Part shown: positions 12,838-27,725 of the stretch, one piece after another | Position numbering within the stretch: the first letter of the stretch is position 1 | Layout: every line of letters starts with the position of its first letter | Source of the DNA: Pseudovirgaria hyperparasitica | Taxonomy: Eukaryota > Ascomycota > Dothideomycetes > Acrospermales > Acrospermaceae | DNA length: 64,000 nt | Direction: 5' to 3' | Assembly (NCBI RefSeq): GCF_010093815.1 | Contig: NW_022985554.1 | Location: 1,334,999 to 1,398,998 of the forward strand | Notes under the pieces: model-generated | What the model saw: the letters and a program-made list of their open reading frames with translations, nothing else | What the model was told of the DNA's origin: nothing | Databases searched by the model: none | Program-made: the position numbers and the translations under genes

Positions 12838-15800
12838 CTACTCACAATCCAGTGTGAACATCATCCGGTTATGGCCCTTGTCGGTCCAGTCCCACTTCCG
12901 CAACTTTGCCAGCTCGTCGTCCAGATCGAACTGCCAGCTCTTGATCTCCGCGACCGTCCGGCCGCCGTGCCCATGTGAGAACCGCACACCTGGACCGTCG
13001 CCCTCGAGCTCTGGTGTGCCAGTTCCAAGGGAGGTCGGAGAGAGCTCCCACCAGTCGAGAGAGTGGTAGTTTGGTGTTTCGATACCAGGAGCGATGTGGG
13101 AGTAGCTTTTGACTGAGACTGCGTCGTCGTCACAACTGTTTTCGTCGTCTTCCATGGAGACTTCGAGCTGGGGAAGGACGGGGGATTCGGGTCCCCAGGG
13201 CGCGTCGTCGGTTGTGGATGCATGCTCGAGGACGACAGCGGCAGTTGGAGATACTAATGTAATTCGTAAGCATCGTTCCAGTGTCACAGCAGAGAGCCGA
13301 CTGTCTTACCGAGATCAGCTATAGAAGGTTCAAAGGCGCTTGGTTGCATGACTGGTGTGTTCTTAGCGAGCAATGGGGAGTGTTGTTGTATTATAAACCC
13401 AGGGCTGACAGGGGAAAAGGTCGTGACTGCGGTAGTGGTGGTGGCTGGAGGAACGTCTATGACTACTTTGCGTCAGCATGTGTTTTACCAACGTAGTAGG
13501 CCATATTGACTTACTAGTCTTTTTTGTTGGTGGTACATATACAGTTGGTGCTAGAGTTGGTAGTACAGGTTGATGACTGACCATTGGAGCTGCTGTCGCG
13601 GTGCAGCTTGCAGGTGGAGGCGCCGAAAGTACTTGATTTGATAGACTGCCCGAGCGAATCGATGTAGCAGCATTAGACTGACCTGCCTCCCCCGGCCCGA
13701 TGATATTGTTGGACGATGCTGGTCCAGTTTGTGTCGGTAGAGAGGCAGCCTGATAAATGCTATGTTAGTACCGTCTGCCTCGATCCCGTCGCAGAGAGAC
13801 GAGCTGGTAGTATCTCACCTTCTTAATGGTGGTCGCCTTGTTGACTGGAAATATACTATACACCGCACCCTTCCCATGCTTGGTGACCGGTGTGCGTGGA
13901 GATCGCATACCATTCCTGTTGAACTTGGTTAGCGACTGGCTTACAACTGAATACAGAAGAAGAGTTGACTGACTTGCTGACGCCCCGGGAACGGCCCCTG
14001 TTGCCTTGTCTTGAGCCGCGTCGAGAGGGTTTTCGATTTACCGTGTGCTGCTACACGCCAAGATTGTTAACGGTGTCCTCCAAGACCCCTTGATCTCAAC
14101 TTACAGACGGGGGAAGTCGCGTATCCAGTCGTAGTGAAATATTCTGCCTTGACGCAGTAGCTGCTAATCTCGATATTGGTGCAGATATGCCCGTATGTGG
14201 TGCGGGTTGGAGAGCCGGCGCAAATGGCATCTGACTCGGCATTGGGTGCTCGGAAGTCTTGACATCAGAAGCTTTTGTGGACTCTTCAGTCTCATACTGT
14301 TGTCTCGAGTACCACGTCTCAAGCGGTGCAGCCCCTTCAATCGTCGTTTTGCGTTCATGCCGGGTATCGTCAATGAGTTGCTGAAGCTTGACTTGGTGCT
14401 CATCTGGATTCTGGATGAACTTATCGAAAAGAGAATTTGCCGCAGCTATTCTCGACTTGTAGTAGCTGCTATCTCGGTTTTGCTCCTCTTTCTGAACCGT
14501 AAGCAAGGACTGGTCTCCCGAAGAAGTTTGTGACTGGTTGACTGGCTCTGACACTCCAGCCTCGTACAGCTCATTCGAGTCCACTTCTACCGCCACGTGT
14601 GATTGGGACTCTTCAATTTTAATTGATGGCGATCTAGCTCCTGACGACGTAGGGACGATGATCTGCGTATTACTTTTAGCTCCGCTGTTGGAAGTGTCGC
14701 TCGGCATCTCACGCTTTCCCATTTGGGTCTCACTACTGCAAACATGCGAAGTGGGCGCAAGTGGTCGCGATGCCAATGCTGCATTGAAGGCGGTAATGTC
14801 AAGTTTGGGAATCTTGTCCCTCGACCCAAGTTTCTCGTGGCGCAGACGCTCTCGCATTTCTGCTTGCTGGGCGGCTGGGACTGCGTTTGGACCACGCATT
14901 GGGATGATTTCGTCTACAGATATCTTTTCCTTGCCCAACGATTTGACCGTTGTATAAGCTCTGGCCCAGCTGACTGAGGTACGGGGACGCTCAAATTGGC
15001 GCGCCTGGGGTTCGTCTTGGATAGACGTACCCTGCCTCGTCAACGTTAGCCGCTTCATGACCTTTGAAGCTATTTTCATCTCGGATCGGGATCCTGAGCG
15101 ACTTGATCCTTCTAGAAGCGACTGTGTCGATGGGCTACTCGCTCTCGGAACAGCTGTGGCGTCATTCTTTATCGCCTCTATTTGCATCGACGGGCCTGCT
15201 ACCTGGGTATCGACGGCCTGTGGTGCTGTTGTTGCCCATTCCGGCACAGCCTCTAGGGGCAGTGGTTCGAACAATGGAGGTAATTTTTCCGTGTGATGTA
15301 AGTCGGCAAGAGATCTACTTCGCCGACGGATGTTGAGAGACTGCGGCATCAGTCCTTCAGTCTCGAGTGAGGATGATACACTATCTGATCTTGTTACAGT
15401 AAGCGGACGGGCGGCCCAGAAAGCTTGACTTTCGACAATCTCGCTGTCTAGATCAGGTGCAGATGAGTCAAGACCTGCAGAGTATACTGAGGACGGACTG
15501 CTGGGAATTCGGGATAGTGAAGATTTCTGGCGGTGGAGAACATGTGATGCTGACGACATTTTTCGTTGGGAGGGCCTCTTGGAGGAGACAGAAGCCATAC
15601 TGCCCGAACTGTCCGATCGTGTTCGCGACGATTGAGTGCTTGATGACTCCCAGTCGCGTCGATGCCCTCTGACACATTGGACGTCTTCTCTCTTGTCTTC
15701 GGCTTTCGAGTTAAAAACGGGCTCAAGATTTTTGGCAGCTGCATAATATTGCTCTTTGTAAAGAGAATCTGGACTCTCCCAGCTGGAAGTATGGTAGAAT

Positions 15801-16234
15801 CGGTTTGTTGACTCTGTTCGGCGGTGACTATGTACCTGAACAGGATCCTCGCCTGTTAAGCCCAGGAGTTGATTCGCCTTTTGGACTCTGGGCCCCTGCG
15901 CGACCTGTGAGATATGTGTAGTAAGTAGCGTGCTCGTTCCCAGGATTTTTGATGCTTTCTCGAGAGATGGTCCGCGGTAGTTAGCTGTCGGCGGAACGGG
16001 AGATGCTCTGGGCTGTTTATAGGGGTTGATGGTCGGGTACATTCTCCTGTCTGTTGGTGGTGGAGGTGGTAATGGCTTGTCCTTGTTTGGAGGGTTTGGG
16101 GTAGTGGACCTAAACTGTGGACTTGGTGCAGAGATGGAGTATGTTGACATTGGCGGAGCAGAACGTGAAGCGGGCCGTGAGGTTGGATTTGTGACCGGCA
16201 ACGCGCCACTCTTCTTGTATTCGTTCAGAGACAT
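12838..16234 (-). CDS. low-complexity Ser/Pro-rich protein of unknown function
   Basis: Six exons on the minus strand join in one frame: 16234-14105, 14050-13974, 13915-13819, 13749-13515, 13462-13310 and 13253-12838, giving 1035 aa. I do not recognise the family. The N-terminal half is rich in Ser, Pro, Thr and Arg, with a poly-Pro run (PLPPPPPTDRR) and many basic/Ser patches typical of disordered regulatory proteins. A short basic stretch (RRGSRQGNRGRSRG) spans exon 2. The C-terminal 140 residues look better folded: they start near SPTAAVVLEHA, are acidic, and end with conserved-looking aromatic segments (NYHSLDWWELSP, IKSWQFDLDDELAKLRKWDW). No signal peptide or membrane segment is visible. 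Start at 16234 is the first ATG of the long frame. Confidence 0.75.
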
Positions 16235-18461
16235 CGCAATTTCGTGCCTTGATAGTGTTCTATAATGAAACCTAGGGACCGAAAAGAGATACAGCGGCAG
16301 TAGCGCTGTTATGCGCTATGTAGCAGTTGCTGGGGAAGAATATGGGAATATCCGCGCCGGCGCGAGGAACAACGATAATGGGCTTCGATAAGTATCTTTC
16401 GACCTGTCGACAGTCAATAGACTGGCAGAGTCGCAAATTGCTCTCGTGATAGCAGGGTAGACGATCCAAGTACGTCGATCAGTGACAGGCGGGACTGGAG
16501 GAACTAGTCACCATTAACCCTGGCGAGCAGCAATGAATCTCGAACTAGACCCAGAAAATTGAGAGAGGGGGGAGAGACAGACAGCAAGACAATGAATGGA
16601 TAATATAATAAAGTGATAGGAGATGTATGCAAGTTCCCATGGATTGTCTAGGTTTCCAGAGGTGACGGTCTAGACAAAAAACCACTGTGGAACAGTATGG
16701 GACAGGGCCAGGCTGGTTAAAGCACGTGGACATGACATGCATTGGCAGGGGGGTACGACAACATGGTCCATTGAATGGGCAAAAGAGAGAATAAGGTTAG
16801 AAGATAGATGGTAGGAAATACGGCCGTCGTAGCAAGGATAGTCTGTCCGAAACAGCACGCAAGACAGTCACGTCGATCATGGAGATGATCCGCGACAACG
16901 TCCGAGACGTTAGTTTTATGAAAAGCCGACGGCTTTCTCGGGCACCAAGTCATGAAGATGATTCATAGCGAGTATGAAAGTGTCATTGCAATGGCTTCGC
17001 TATAGAACCTGAATGGTTCCGCACAATTGGTGTAGCAAGAGATTCGTGGTATAATCTTGGTAAGAGTGTCAAGAGAATGTTCCAAACCAGATTCGTGCGA
17101 TAGACAGCTGCAGATTGTGCCGGGGTTCCTTGATAGGATTAGCACAGTCAGAGAATAGCCATATCGTACTCCTCAGGTGAGTAGCTGGCTGTAGCATGTC
17201 ACAGTATGTAATTGACGTCCACGTACTGGCTCAGATACTATGAGTGACACTAGGTATTCGTCGGCGAACAAATTATCCATGTATAGTTCAGTTTGAGCAG
17301 ATATAAATCTAAAAAAAGTAATGAGACAAATTGTCCTACTTGCGATGCAATTGACAAAGGCGCAATGAAGCAGAGAGGTCAGGGCACACTGGCAGCAGAG
17401 ACAGATCGAGGGGCCGAGGGTTACAGGGCCATGAAGCAAGACGACCGGGGTATGGGTATCGTACAGTCTATCGATTGATCTAGGTGATGATGTACGTGGA
17501 GCAGGATAGTGAGTCGGTGAAGTGTAGAGGTTGAAGTTGAGGACGATGGTGAGAGATGGACTGATGCTTGATGCTGGGGAGAAAGGCGGACAAAGCTCAA
17601 GCGGAATGACCGCTCTGGGCAGTAGTGCGGCCAAGCTAGTCCTAGTCAGGCTAGATGACACGAGCCACAGACCATCCCCACAAACGTCTCCGCACGTTGT
17701 CGGCCGACACTACTTTGTACAACTCGAGTGTTATTCTTGACGTGCGTGTGCTATAAATATCTCATTTCTTGCATACTTATGCAAAGAATTGTCGTATCTG
17801 ATAGTGATAGTGACAGTGACAGTAGTAGTACTCGTGACAGCGATAGTGGTAGTCCTGTCGCTGCGCAGGACTCGTTGTGACTTCCTCCCTATAGTCATGC
17901 AATTATCATTTCACGTCAAGTACACGTCAAGTACACAATTGCAGTCAACACGCATGTCACTAATGCATGCTGTGCCTTATCTCAACAGATTCACGCCGGT
18001 ACTTGCCATCACCAGCGCCGCAACAGACATTCATCGTCAGCAGTGAGCGCAGGAGACTACTACATACCACAGTAGTAGAGTGACAAGACCACACCCTGGC
18101 TTTGGTCGAAGCTCAAGACGATACTCTCATCCTTGCTAGTGTTGCAGCTCACGGGTCTGCCACATTCCCACCCGTATGTCACTCAACCTTACCCCATCAC
18201 CGATGTTTCACGCTGACATCGAAAGAATGTCCATACTTTCCAGCCACTCAGCGGCGCCGTATGTCATTCCTTGCGTCCAATCATGGCACCTGGCTAGACA
18301 GCATGGTCGACGCATCTCACAAGTATAGTGTAATAGTTCTCTTATTCAATTGTGCTTCCATTTTTATTTCTATCTAGTCCCTACCTTGTCACAAGTCGTG
18401 TGCTAAGTCGTCACTTCATCCACATCAATAGTCTGGGGTATTCGGGCCCCGAGGTAAGCTC
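16235..18461. other. large intergenic region, no gene seen
   Basis: About 2.2 kb between the start of the unknown gene and the end of enolase. Open frames up to 162 codons exist on the minus strand (17661-17173), but composition, lack of conserved features and heavy frame overlap argue against coding. A GTGATAGTGACAGT-type tandem tract occupies 17800-17852. Confidence 0.45.
17800..17852 (+). repeat. hexanucleotide-like GTGAYAGT tract
   Basis: Degenerate tandem units of GATAGT / GACAGT / AGTAGT run through this interval. No coding or RNA function is evident. Confidence 0.6.
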
Positions 18462-20852
<2,391 letters not shown>

Positions 20853-22182
20853 ATGAGTGGTGCTATTGACCCTGAGCGTGAGCATGCGTTGGAAGAATAC
20901 AAGAAGAAGCTCCTTGAGTCAAGGGAATGGGAGGCTAAGCTAAAAGCCCTGAGGTTAGAGATAAAAGGGCTGGTACGAGACTTTGATGTGTCGGAAGACA
21001 ATATCAAAGCTCTGCAGAGTGTCGGTCAGATTATAGGAGAGGTTCTAAAGCAGCTTGATGAGGAACGGTGTACGTGACACCTATCCGTCTCATGTCGATG
21101 ACGAGCTGACGCGCATCATAGTCATCGTGAAAGCATCTTCGGGGCCTCGATACGTGGTGGGATGCCGATCGAAAGTTGACAAAGCAAAACTCAAGCAGGG
21201 TACACGTGTCGCCCTGGACATGACCACTCTGACCATAATGCGAATGCTGCCACGAGAAGTCGATCCGTTGGTGTATAACATGTCGTTGGAGGACCCAGGG
21301 CAAGTGAACTTTGGAGGCATCGGTGGTCTTAATGAGCAAATTCGTGAGCTTAGAGAGGTCATAGAGCTGCCGCTGAAGAATCCAGAGCTCTTCTTGCGAG
21401 TAGGTATCAAGCCTCCTAAGGGCGTGCTCCTTTACGGACCACCAGGTACTGGGAAGACTCTTCTGGCTAGAGCTGTTGCCAGCAGTCTGGAAACCAACTT
21501 CTTGAAAGGTCAGTCTGAAGCATCTCTATGCTATCAGCACGCTAACACGCAGTAGTTGTGTCATCCGCAATCGTTGACAAATACATTGGAGAGTCAGCAC
21601 GTCTCATTCGCGAGATGTTTGGGTACGCAAAGGAACACGAACCCTGCATTATATTCATGGATGAGATTGATGCTATTGGTGGTCGTCGTTTTTCCGAAGG
21701 CACCTCCGCCGACCGCGAGATTCAGCGAACGCTAATGGAGCTGCTAAATCAGTTGGATGGTTTTGATTATCTGGGAAAGACAAAAATCATCATGGCCACA
21801 AATAGACCAGATACTCTAGATCCTGCGCTCCTCCGAGCCGGTCGTTTAGATCGAAAGATAGAGATCCCGCTACCCAACGAGGTTGGTCGACTGGAGATCA
21901 TGAAGATTCACGCAGCTGGCGTGCAGACCGAGGGCGAGATTGACTTTGAAAGTATTGTCAAGATGAGCGACCAGTTCAATGGCGCAGATTTGAGGAACAT
22001 TGTCACAGAAGCGTAAGTCTCAAATTGAAAGATGCGTCAATCTCTTACTAATCACCTCCAGTGGTTTGTTCGCTATCAAGGACTACCGCGACGCCATAAA
22101 TCAAGATGACTTCAATAAGGCTGTGCGGAAGATGGCAGAATCGAAGAAGTTGGAGGGTAAGCTAGAATATCAGAAGTTGTGA
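20853..22182 (+). CDS. RPT4: 26S proteasome regulatory particle ATPase Rpt4
   Basis: One of six AAA ATPases that unfold substrates at the base of the 19S particle. Exons 20853-21069, 21122-21508, 21556-22012 and 22062-22182 give 393 aa. The N-terminus is a coiled coil (residues about 5-70), followed by an OB-like region ([17 protein letters not shown]) and the AAA domain with Walker A GPPGTGKT (near 178), Walker [13 protein letters not shown], the NRPD sensor region and the arginine-finger stretch [30 protein letters not shown] and [18 protein letters not shown] are typical of Rpt4 rather than other Rpt subunits. The C-terminal helix ends EYQKL. Confidence 0.95.
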
Positions 22183-22301
22183 GCGGGTACTACAGCATAT
22201 CTCGAGTGCATATCCTAGCCAGAGCGAGGCTGCGACAGCATAGAGGCGGACTCCGATGTATTATACGCATGATCATAGAGAAAAGCAGACTAGCACTGCA
22301 C

Positions 22302-23027
22302 CTATCTATAGGCTTTTATGCGCGGCTCCTGCCATCCTGAAGAAGAGTCTCGAAGCCTTTTCTGCAACTGCTGTATCGATTGATTGCCCACATCCCACGT
22401 TAATTCCAGCTCCCCGAAATAATTCGGTGTTTCGTTCATCATCATGAAGCCCACGCTTTGGAAAAGTCGTATACTTCGTACATTACCCTTACCAACCTTG
22501 ACCCGGAGAAGACGTAGGCGGGCACGCCACTGCTCTCCTTGCTTAACACTTAGGTGAATAAGTATATACCAAAGAAAAGTGAGTAGGACCGCTCGACCAT
22601 AGCCCTTGCCTTGGATATCTTTTCTAGCAATCATGATCTCAATCTCCCCAACCAGCCCAGCATCTGGGCTGCTTTGATCTCCTTCGTCGTCGCCTAGATC
22701 AGCTTCCGCAACAAAGAGATTTACGTCGCCGATCATCTGGTCCGGTCCATCGAACACTGTCGGTCTAATAGCGTCGCCCTGAATGACGTCTTCTGCGGGG
22801 GCCGTACATGCAATAAAGGTCAACTTATCCCCATCCACCCGCCAGCTCTGCTGCATATCAAATTCCTGCTCCAGGGTCAGGGGCTCGGACGCTGTTGCTT
22901 CTTGAAGTTCTGCGTCTTGCATCCATGTGTGATAGGTTGGCACATGACTTCGCGAATAGGGGACGAGGAGCACTTTAGGGGTGACAATGGCTGGGGTATA
23001 ATCAGTACTGGCTTTGAGTATCTTCAT
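22302..23027 (-). CDS. GNAT-family acetyltransferase, NAT9-like
   Basis: Predicted acyl-CoA N-acetyltransferase of the NAT9 group, single exon, 241 aa from the ATG at 23027. The N-terminal VLLVPYSRSHVPTYHTWM and TASEPLTLEQEFDMQQSW match human NAT9 closely, followed by MIGDVNLF, GEIEIMIA and the acetyl-CoA-binding stretch DIQGKGYGRAVL and GNVRSIRLFQSVGF. The frame stays open to an ATG at 23174, which would give 290 aa; the family normally begins just before VLLVPY, so the internal start is preferred. The substrate in fungi is unknown. The 3' end lies 119 bp from convergent RPT4, and the 5' end faces the dehydrogenase across a short spacer. Confidence 0.9.
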   Translation of the reverse strand: MKILKASTDYTPAIVTPKVLLVPYSRSHVPTYHTWMQDAELQEATASEPLTLEQEFDMQQSWRVDGDKLTFIACTAPAEDVIQGDAIRPTVFDGPDQMIGDVNLFVAEADLGDDEGDQSSPDAGLVGEIEIMIARKDIQGKGYGRAVLLTFLWYILIHLSVKQGEQWRARLRLLRVKVGKGNVRSIRLFQSVGFMMMNETPNYFGELELTWDVGNQSIQQLQKRLRDSSSGWQEPRIKAYR

Positions 23028-23283
23028 GCCGGCCACTTGCCAGTATGCTCGTTGACCTTCATGATGGGTAGATATTGTTGAAATATAGTGTTTGTGGTCG
23101 AGAGACCTTCGCTTGCCTAGTTGGTCGGCTCGAAGACGATCCGGTAACGAGTGCGTTGTACCGATGACGGACATGCGACGTTATGCTGGGAAAGTCAATA
23201 GTTGTAAACTTTGTGGCATCAAAAACACACTTGCACCCTTGAGGTAAAAGACCAAATACCGAGACTTAGCAAAATCTATACGA

Positions 23284-24484
23284 ATGGTCGGCGCTAAGCG
23301 AGTTCTGGTCACTGGCGGAAGCGGATTCATAGGCAGTGCCATCATCAAGGCATTCCAGGATCAACGACCAGCATACGACCTCGTTGTCCTCGACGTACAG
23401 CCTCTCAAGGCCAAAATACTTCAAAAGTCCACAGTTCGTTATTTTCACGCAGACATCACAAACGAACATGAGGTCTCCAAGGCGATCGGCGCTGCAAGAC
23501 CAGATGTTATAGTCCATGTCGCCGGATATGTCCCCAGCGGCAACAGCAGATATAACCAAGCCGAGCGAGACTACACTTTCAAAGTCAACGTCCACGGTAC
23601 CGAGAATGTTCTCGCGGCAGCGCGACAATTCGGCGTGCAATCCCTCGTGTATACCAGCAGCTGCACCGCCATCACCGACCACTCCGCGCACGACTACCCA
23701 AACATGACCGAAGCCCTCCCAGTAGGCTCGGCCACACTGATCTACGGCGAGTCCAAGGTCTGCAGAGAACCCACAATCTTCGATCTTGACACTAGCCCTG
23801 CTGACCCCCATCCAGGGCATATCCGAGCGCCTCGTCCTCGCAGCAAACAGCACGCACCTCAAGACATGCGCCCTACGACCCTCGACCGTGTTCGGCGCCG
23901 GCGATACCCAGCTCATCCCAACCATCCACCAGTGTATCGCCAAGGGCGAAACCCCTTTCATCGTAGGCACCGGGTTGAACCTCTACGACTTCAGCTTCGT
24001 GTCCAACATCGCAGACGCCCACGTCCTGGCTGTCGGAAACCTGCTCGACGGGCCCGGCACCGCCGCCGGCGAGGCCTTCTTCGTCTCAAACGGCCAGCCG
24101 GTCCCGTTCCGCGCGTTCTGTCTCGCTGTGTGGGCGCAGTTTGGGCACTATCCCCCCTTTGAGGTCAGGTTGCCTTGGGGACTGGCGTATTTTGCGGGTT
24201 TTGTGGCGGAGATTGGGACGTTTGTGACGGGGAGACCGGCGACGTTGAGTCGTGGTAGTGTGAAGGATGCGTGTCAGACGGCATATGCGAGTATCGAGAA
24301 GGCTAGGACGGTTCTTGGGTATGAGCCCAGGGTGTCGATTGTTCATGGGTTAAGGGAGGCTTGCATGGTAAGGTTCGAGGGTACTGTTGAATTCGTTCGG
24401 CTACTGATTCTATTACTTCAGGACTACAAGCAGCGGCTCGAAATCTGCAACAAGAAGGCTTGTTTGCGAACAGTGCATCAATGA
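23284..24484 (+). CDS. 3-beta-HSD / sterol-4-alpha-carboxylate 3-dehydrogenase-like SDR
   Basis: NAD(P)-dependent extended short-chain dehydrogenase related to Erg26, which oxidises and decarboxylates C4-carboxysterols. Exons 23284-23757, 23816-24367 and 24422-24484 give 362 aa. The nucleotide-binding glycine motif is TGGSGFIG (residues about 10-17), the catalytic motif YGESK spans the first splice junction, and downstream RPSTVFGAGD, DFSFVSNIADAHVLA and GEAFFVSNGQP follow the 3-beta-HSD family. A hydrophobic segment LPWGLAYFAGFVAEI lies near 285-300. It could be a paralogue acting on another steroid or terpenoid rather than the essential Erg26. Exon 2 switches from C-rich to G/T-rich composition near 24120. 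Confidence 0.9.
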
Positions 24485-24780
24485 AAGTATACGTCCTACC
24501 ACGTCGATACCCAGCTAGACCATGTACTTCAGTTCAATTCCAGTCCTATTATGCATCAGTATATTGTACCTGATGAATTAAGGGAGAGACGGTGCACTGC
24601 AGCCAGGAGTGCAACCATATGCTAGCCTAGAGGACTTTAGCCTATTTATACAGGACCGAATTGGATATGCTTTATGTACAAATATGGTTGTGCGCCATTA
24701 TGCCAAACACCCGATTATGCTATTGTTGACAACCGTCAAAAGCTCCACATTGGTACTGTGTGGGTGGAGTTGATGCCTTG

Positions 24781-27725
24781 CTATAGGTACTTGTTTTCTG
24801 CCAACCACGTTTTGACATCTTTGCCATCGCGTTCGACCCATTGTGCTTTAGCCTTCACGGCATCAAGACTTTGGGCAAGCGACTGGTCGAAGCCCTTGGT
24901 GCTCTTCTTAGCGAAGAAGCCCTCGATGTCTTGCATTTGTTCCTTGCTTGTGAAGCTGGAGGTACATATCGAGACAACGGATCCTAGCATTGTCAGGCCT
25001 GGTGGCAGTTTCTTCTCAAGCTCGTCCCAATTCTCCTTTACCCAAGACCACAGCGCAACGATACCTTCCTTGTGAGTGCGTAAGCCCCCCAATGGTAGGT
25101 ATATATCTTGCGACTTGACCTCATCGCTGAGTGGAAAGGTAAGAGTTCGCTTGATCAGTTCGGGAGATTTTGCGCGGCCCAGGACACGCATCGCAGTGTT
25201 ACGCTCATCAGATGTTCCTGCTGTGCGGTACTCGTTCAAAATGAGATCATACTGCCATGGAAGTTAGCCAAGCGTGTAATCAAGGATCAGGCATGTAGGA
25301 AACTCACATATTTTTGATCCGCGAAGCTCAGGCCGATGGCATAGACACTGCTTCGAATGTTTGGATGGATAGCTGTCCGATCGCCGGCCTTGAATTTTTC
25401 GAGCATATCAAATGCTGCAGCTTTGATCTTCTCGTCTCCAGCCAAGCCCGCACTTCCAAATAACATCGATTTGAACTGTTGTTCAAGGTGGCCATCTGTA
25501 TCTTTAAAGGACCATCCAAGTTCATGAGCCTTGTCTTTGATTAGATCAAGTTGAAAGGACTTTAGTGCGTCTTTAGTAGTTTCGTCTTCGAACACCCAAG
25601 CGCCTCTAACTGAGCCAATACGACTGATAATTTCGTCCCATACCACGAATTCAGGCTCAGACTTGAAACCCTGTAGGAGTGAGAGAATTCCGGAGGTCTT
25701 CTGATAGCCTGAAGCGGCCAATGCTCCGGCGTCTGCAATCATGCCTGCCCTATCTTCAACAGATAAAAGCCCGTTCTTGGCGGCCTGCCCAAGTTTTTGT
25801 AGACGCTCAGGTGTGTACGAAGTCCGGTACACACCTGAGTGGTCCGCATTGAGCTTGAAGAAGTCAAGATCTTTGACCTTGAAATTAGCCTCCCTCTCAG
25901 TTAGTGTCAAGTCTTCGTTAATCCCATCTTTGGTCCGAAGAGCTAGTAGGACCGGGTACAAGGTCTTGTCTTCTTCTGGCTTCACGTCAGACGTTCTCAA
26001 AAAGCGATTTTGCTTCACGTGGATAGAGTCCTTGTTCTCGGTGACCGTAACAACGGGGAACCCGACGTTCTTTGTCCATATGTCCATGACTTTCTCAACA
26101 TCTTTTCCACTGGCATCGCTCAGGGCCGCCCAGAGATCTTCAGTCTGGGTATTGCCATATGCATGTTTCTTGAGGTAACGTCGAACTCCCTCCATGAAAG
26201 TCTCTTCTCCGATGTACTTCGAGATCATGCGAAGTACGCATGATCCTTTAGAATATGATATAGCGTCGAAAATCTGGTTGATCTCATCTGCACGTTTGAC
26301 AGGAACCTCTATGGGATGGCTGCTTCGTAGCGAATCCAATGACAGAGCGCTTTGCAGGTTGTCGGTTACATACCCTTGCCATACCTTCCATTCCGGATAG
26401 AAGGCGTTGCATGAGTACCAAGACATCCAGGTTGCGAAACCTTCATTCAGCCAAAGACCATCCCAAAAGTCCATTGTTACTAGATTACCAAACCATTGGT
26501 GGGCAAGTTCGTGTTGGACCACCTCTGCCACTCGTTGCTTGGTTGATGCACCACTGACTTTCTCATCTAGGAGCAAGTCGACTACACGGTACGTTATCAG
26601 TCCCCAGTTCTCCATGGCGCCGGCACTGAAATCAGGGATAGCCACCATATCCATTTTTGGCAATGGAAATTCACTGTTGAACTTTTTCTCGTAAAATTCC
26701 AAAGTCTTCGCAGCAAGCTCCAGGGAGAAACGACCGTGCTCAATGTCTCGGTCAGGTGTCGCGAAGACTCGAACAGGTACGCGAAAAGCATTCGTCTCGA
26801 TGACCTTCAGCTCTCCAACAATGAAGGCCAGGAGATAAGTAGACATCAAAGGTGTCTTATTGAATGTCACTGCCTTCTTCCCACCAGATACCTCTTTCTC
26901 GGATGCAACATCCATGTTGCTCAGGCAGGTTAACGCTTTGTCCGCAACTAGAGTTATGGTGAATTCTGACTTGAGAGCAGGTTCGTCAAAGCAGGGAAAT
27001 GCCCGCCGGGCATCTGTAGGCTCCATTTGTGTGGTGGCAAGGTATTTGGTCGACCCATCTGAGCCTTTGTACGAGGACCGGTAGAAACCCGCCATGTTGT
27101 CGTTCAGTGTTCCTGTGAACGTCTGCTCAAGCCTTGCCTCGCTCCCCGCTGGAAGTACCTCGTTGAAGGACACTTTGGTAGTTTGTGTATCTTCATTATA
27201 GTGTATCTCTGGGGAGGAAGTGATCTCGGTAGAGCCAGAGAAGACTTTGGTGGAATGGATATCAAGCTCCAGGGTATTGAGAGAGATAGAGGTAGTATCG
27301 TCTATAACATCGAGACTATCATGGGGTTCAGCATTCTGTCAACGATATATGCATCTCGAGATGCTGTTGGCGGACGATACATACTCGATGATAACCTTGC
27401 CTCCATATTTGAAAGTTTCGAAGTTGGGCTCAAGAGTCAGGTCGTAGTGTACAGCTTTCACATTCTTCGGCAGAACCTCACGGCCTTTGGTGAAGTCTAC
27501 GGACGAGCCTGGAGCTTCGGCAAAGTGTTTACACATACTGCGCTGGTACGAACAATGTCTGATGGATGGTGATGTTATGATAGTTTTCGCTAGACGAGAC
27601 GAGCGTGGAGTGGGAGGAGTACGGGTTGTGCGAGAGAGTTGGTGGGAAATGCACCTAGAGCTGGCCGAAGGTAGAGCGGTGAACTGAGCCCGGGGAGAGC
27701 GTCTGATGGCGGTGCGAAGAAGCAT
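24781..27725 (-). CDS. M1 family zinc aminopeptidase
   Basis: Cleaves N-terminal residues from peptides; related to yeast Ape2/Aap1. Exons 27725-27381, 27335-25308 and 25251-24781 give 947 aa. Key motifs are the exopeptidase motif GAMEN (SAGAMENWGLITYR) and the zinc site HELAH with the downstream Glu in WLNEGFATWMSW. A C-terminal helical ERAP1-like domain follows. The first 63 residues are Arg/Ser-rich and nearly free of acidic residues, like a mitochondrial presequence. An internal ATG at 27536 (MCKHFAEAP) gives an 884-aa form starting where cytosolic fungal homologues start, so two isoforms are plausible. A 94-codon frame starting at 27874 overlaps the first ATG in another frame and may act as an upstream ORF. 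Confidence 0.95.

Noticed and set aside
17173-17661. 162-codon minus-strand open frame in the enolase-upstream spacer
   Set aside because: Composition is Leu/Ser/Thr/Cys-rich without domain features, several other frames overlap it, and no splice or start context supports a gene.
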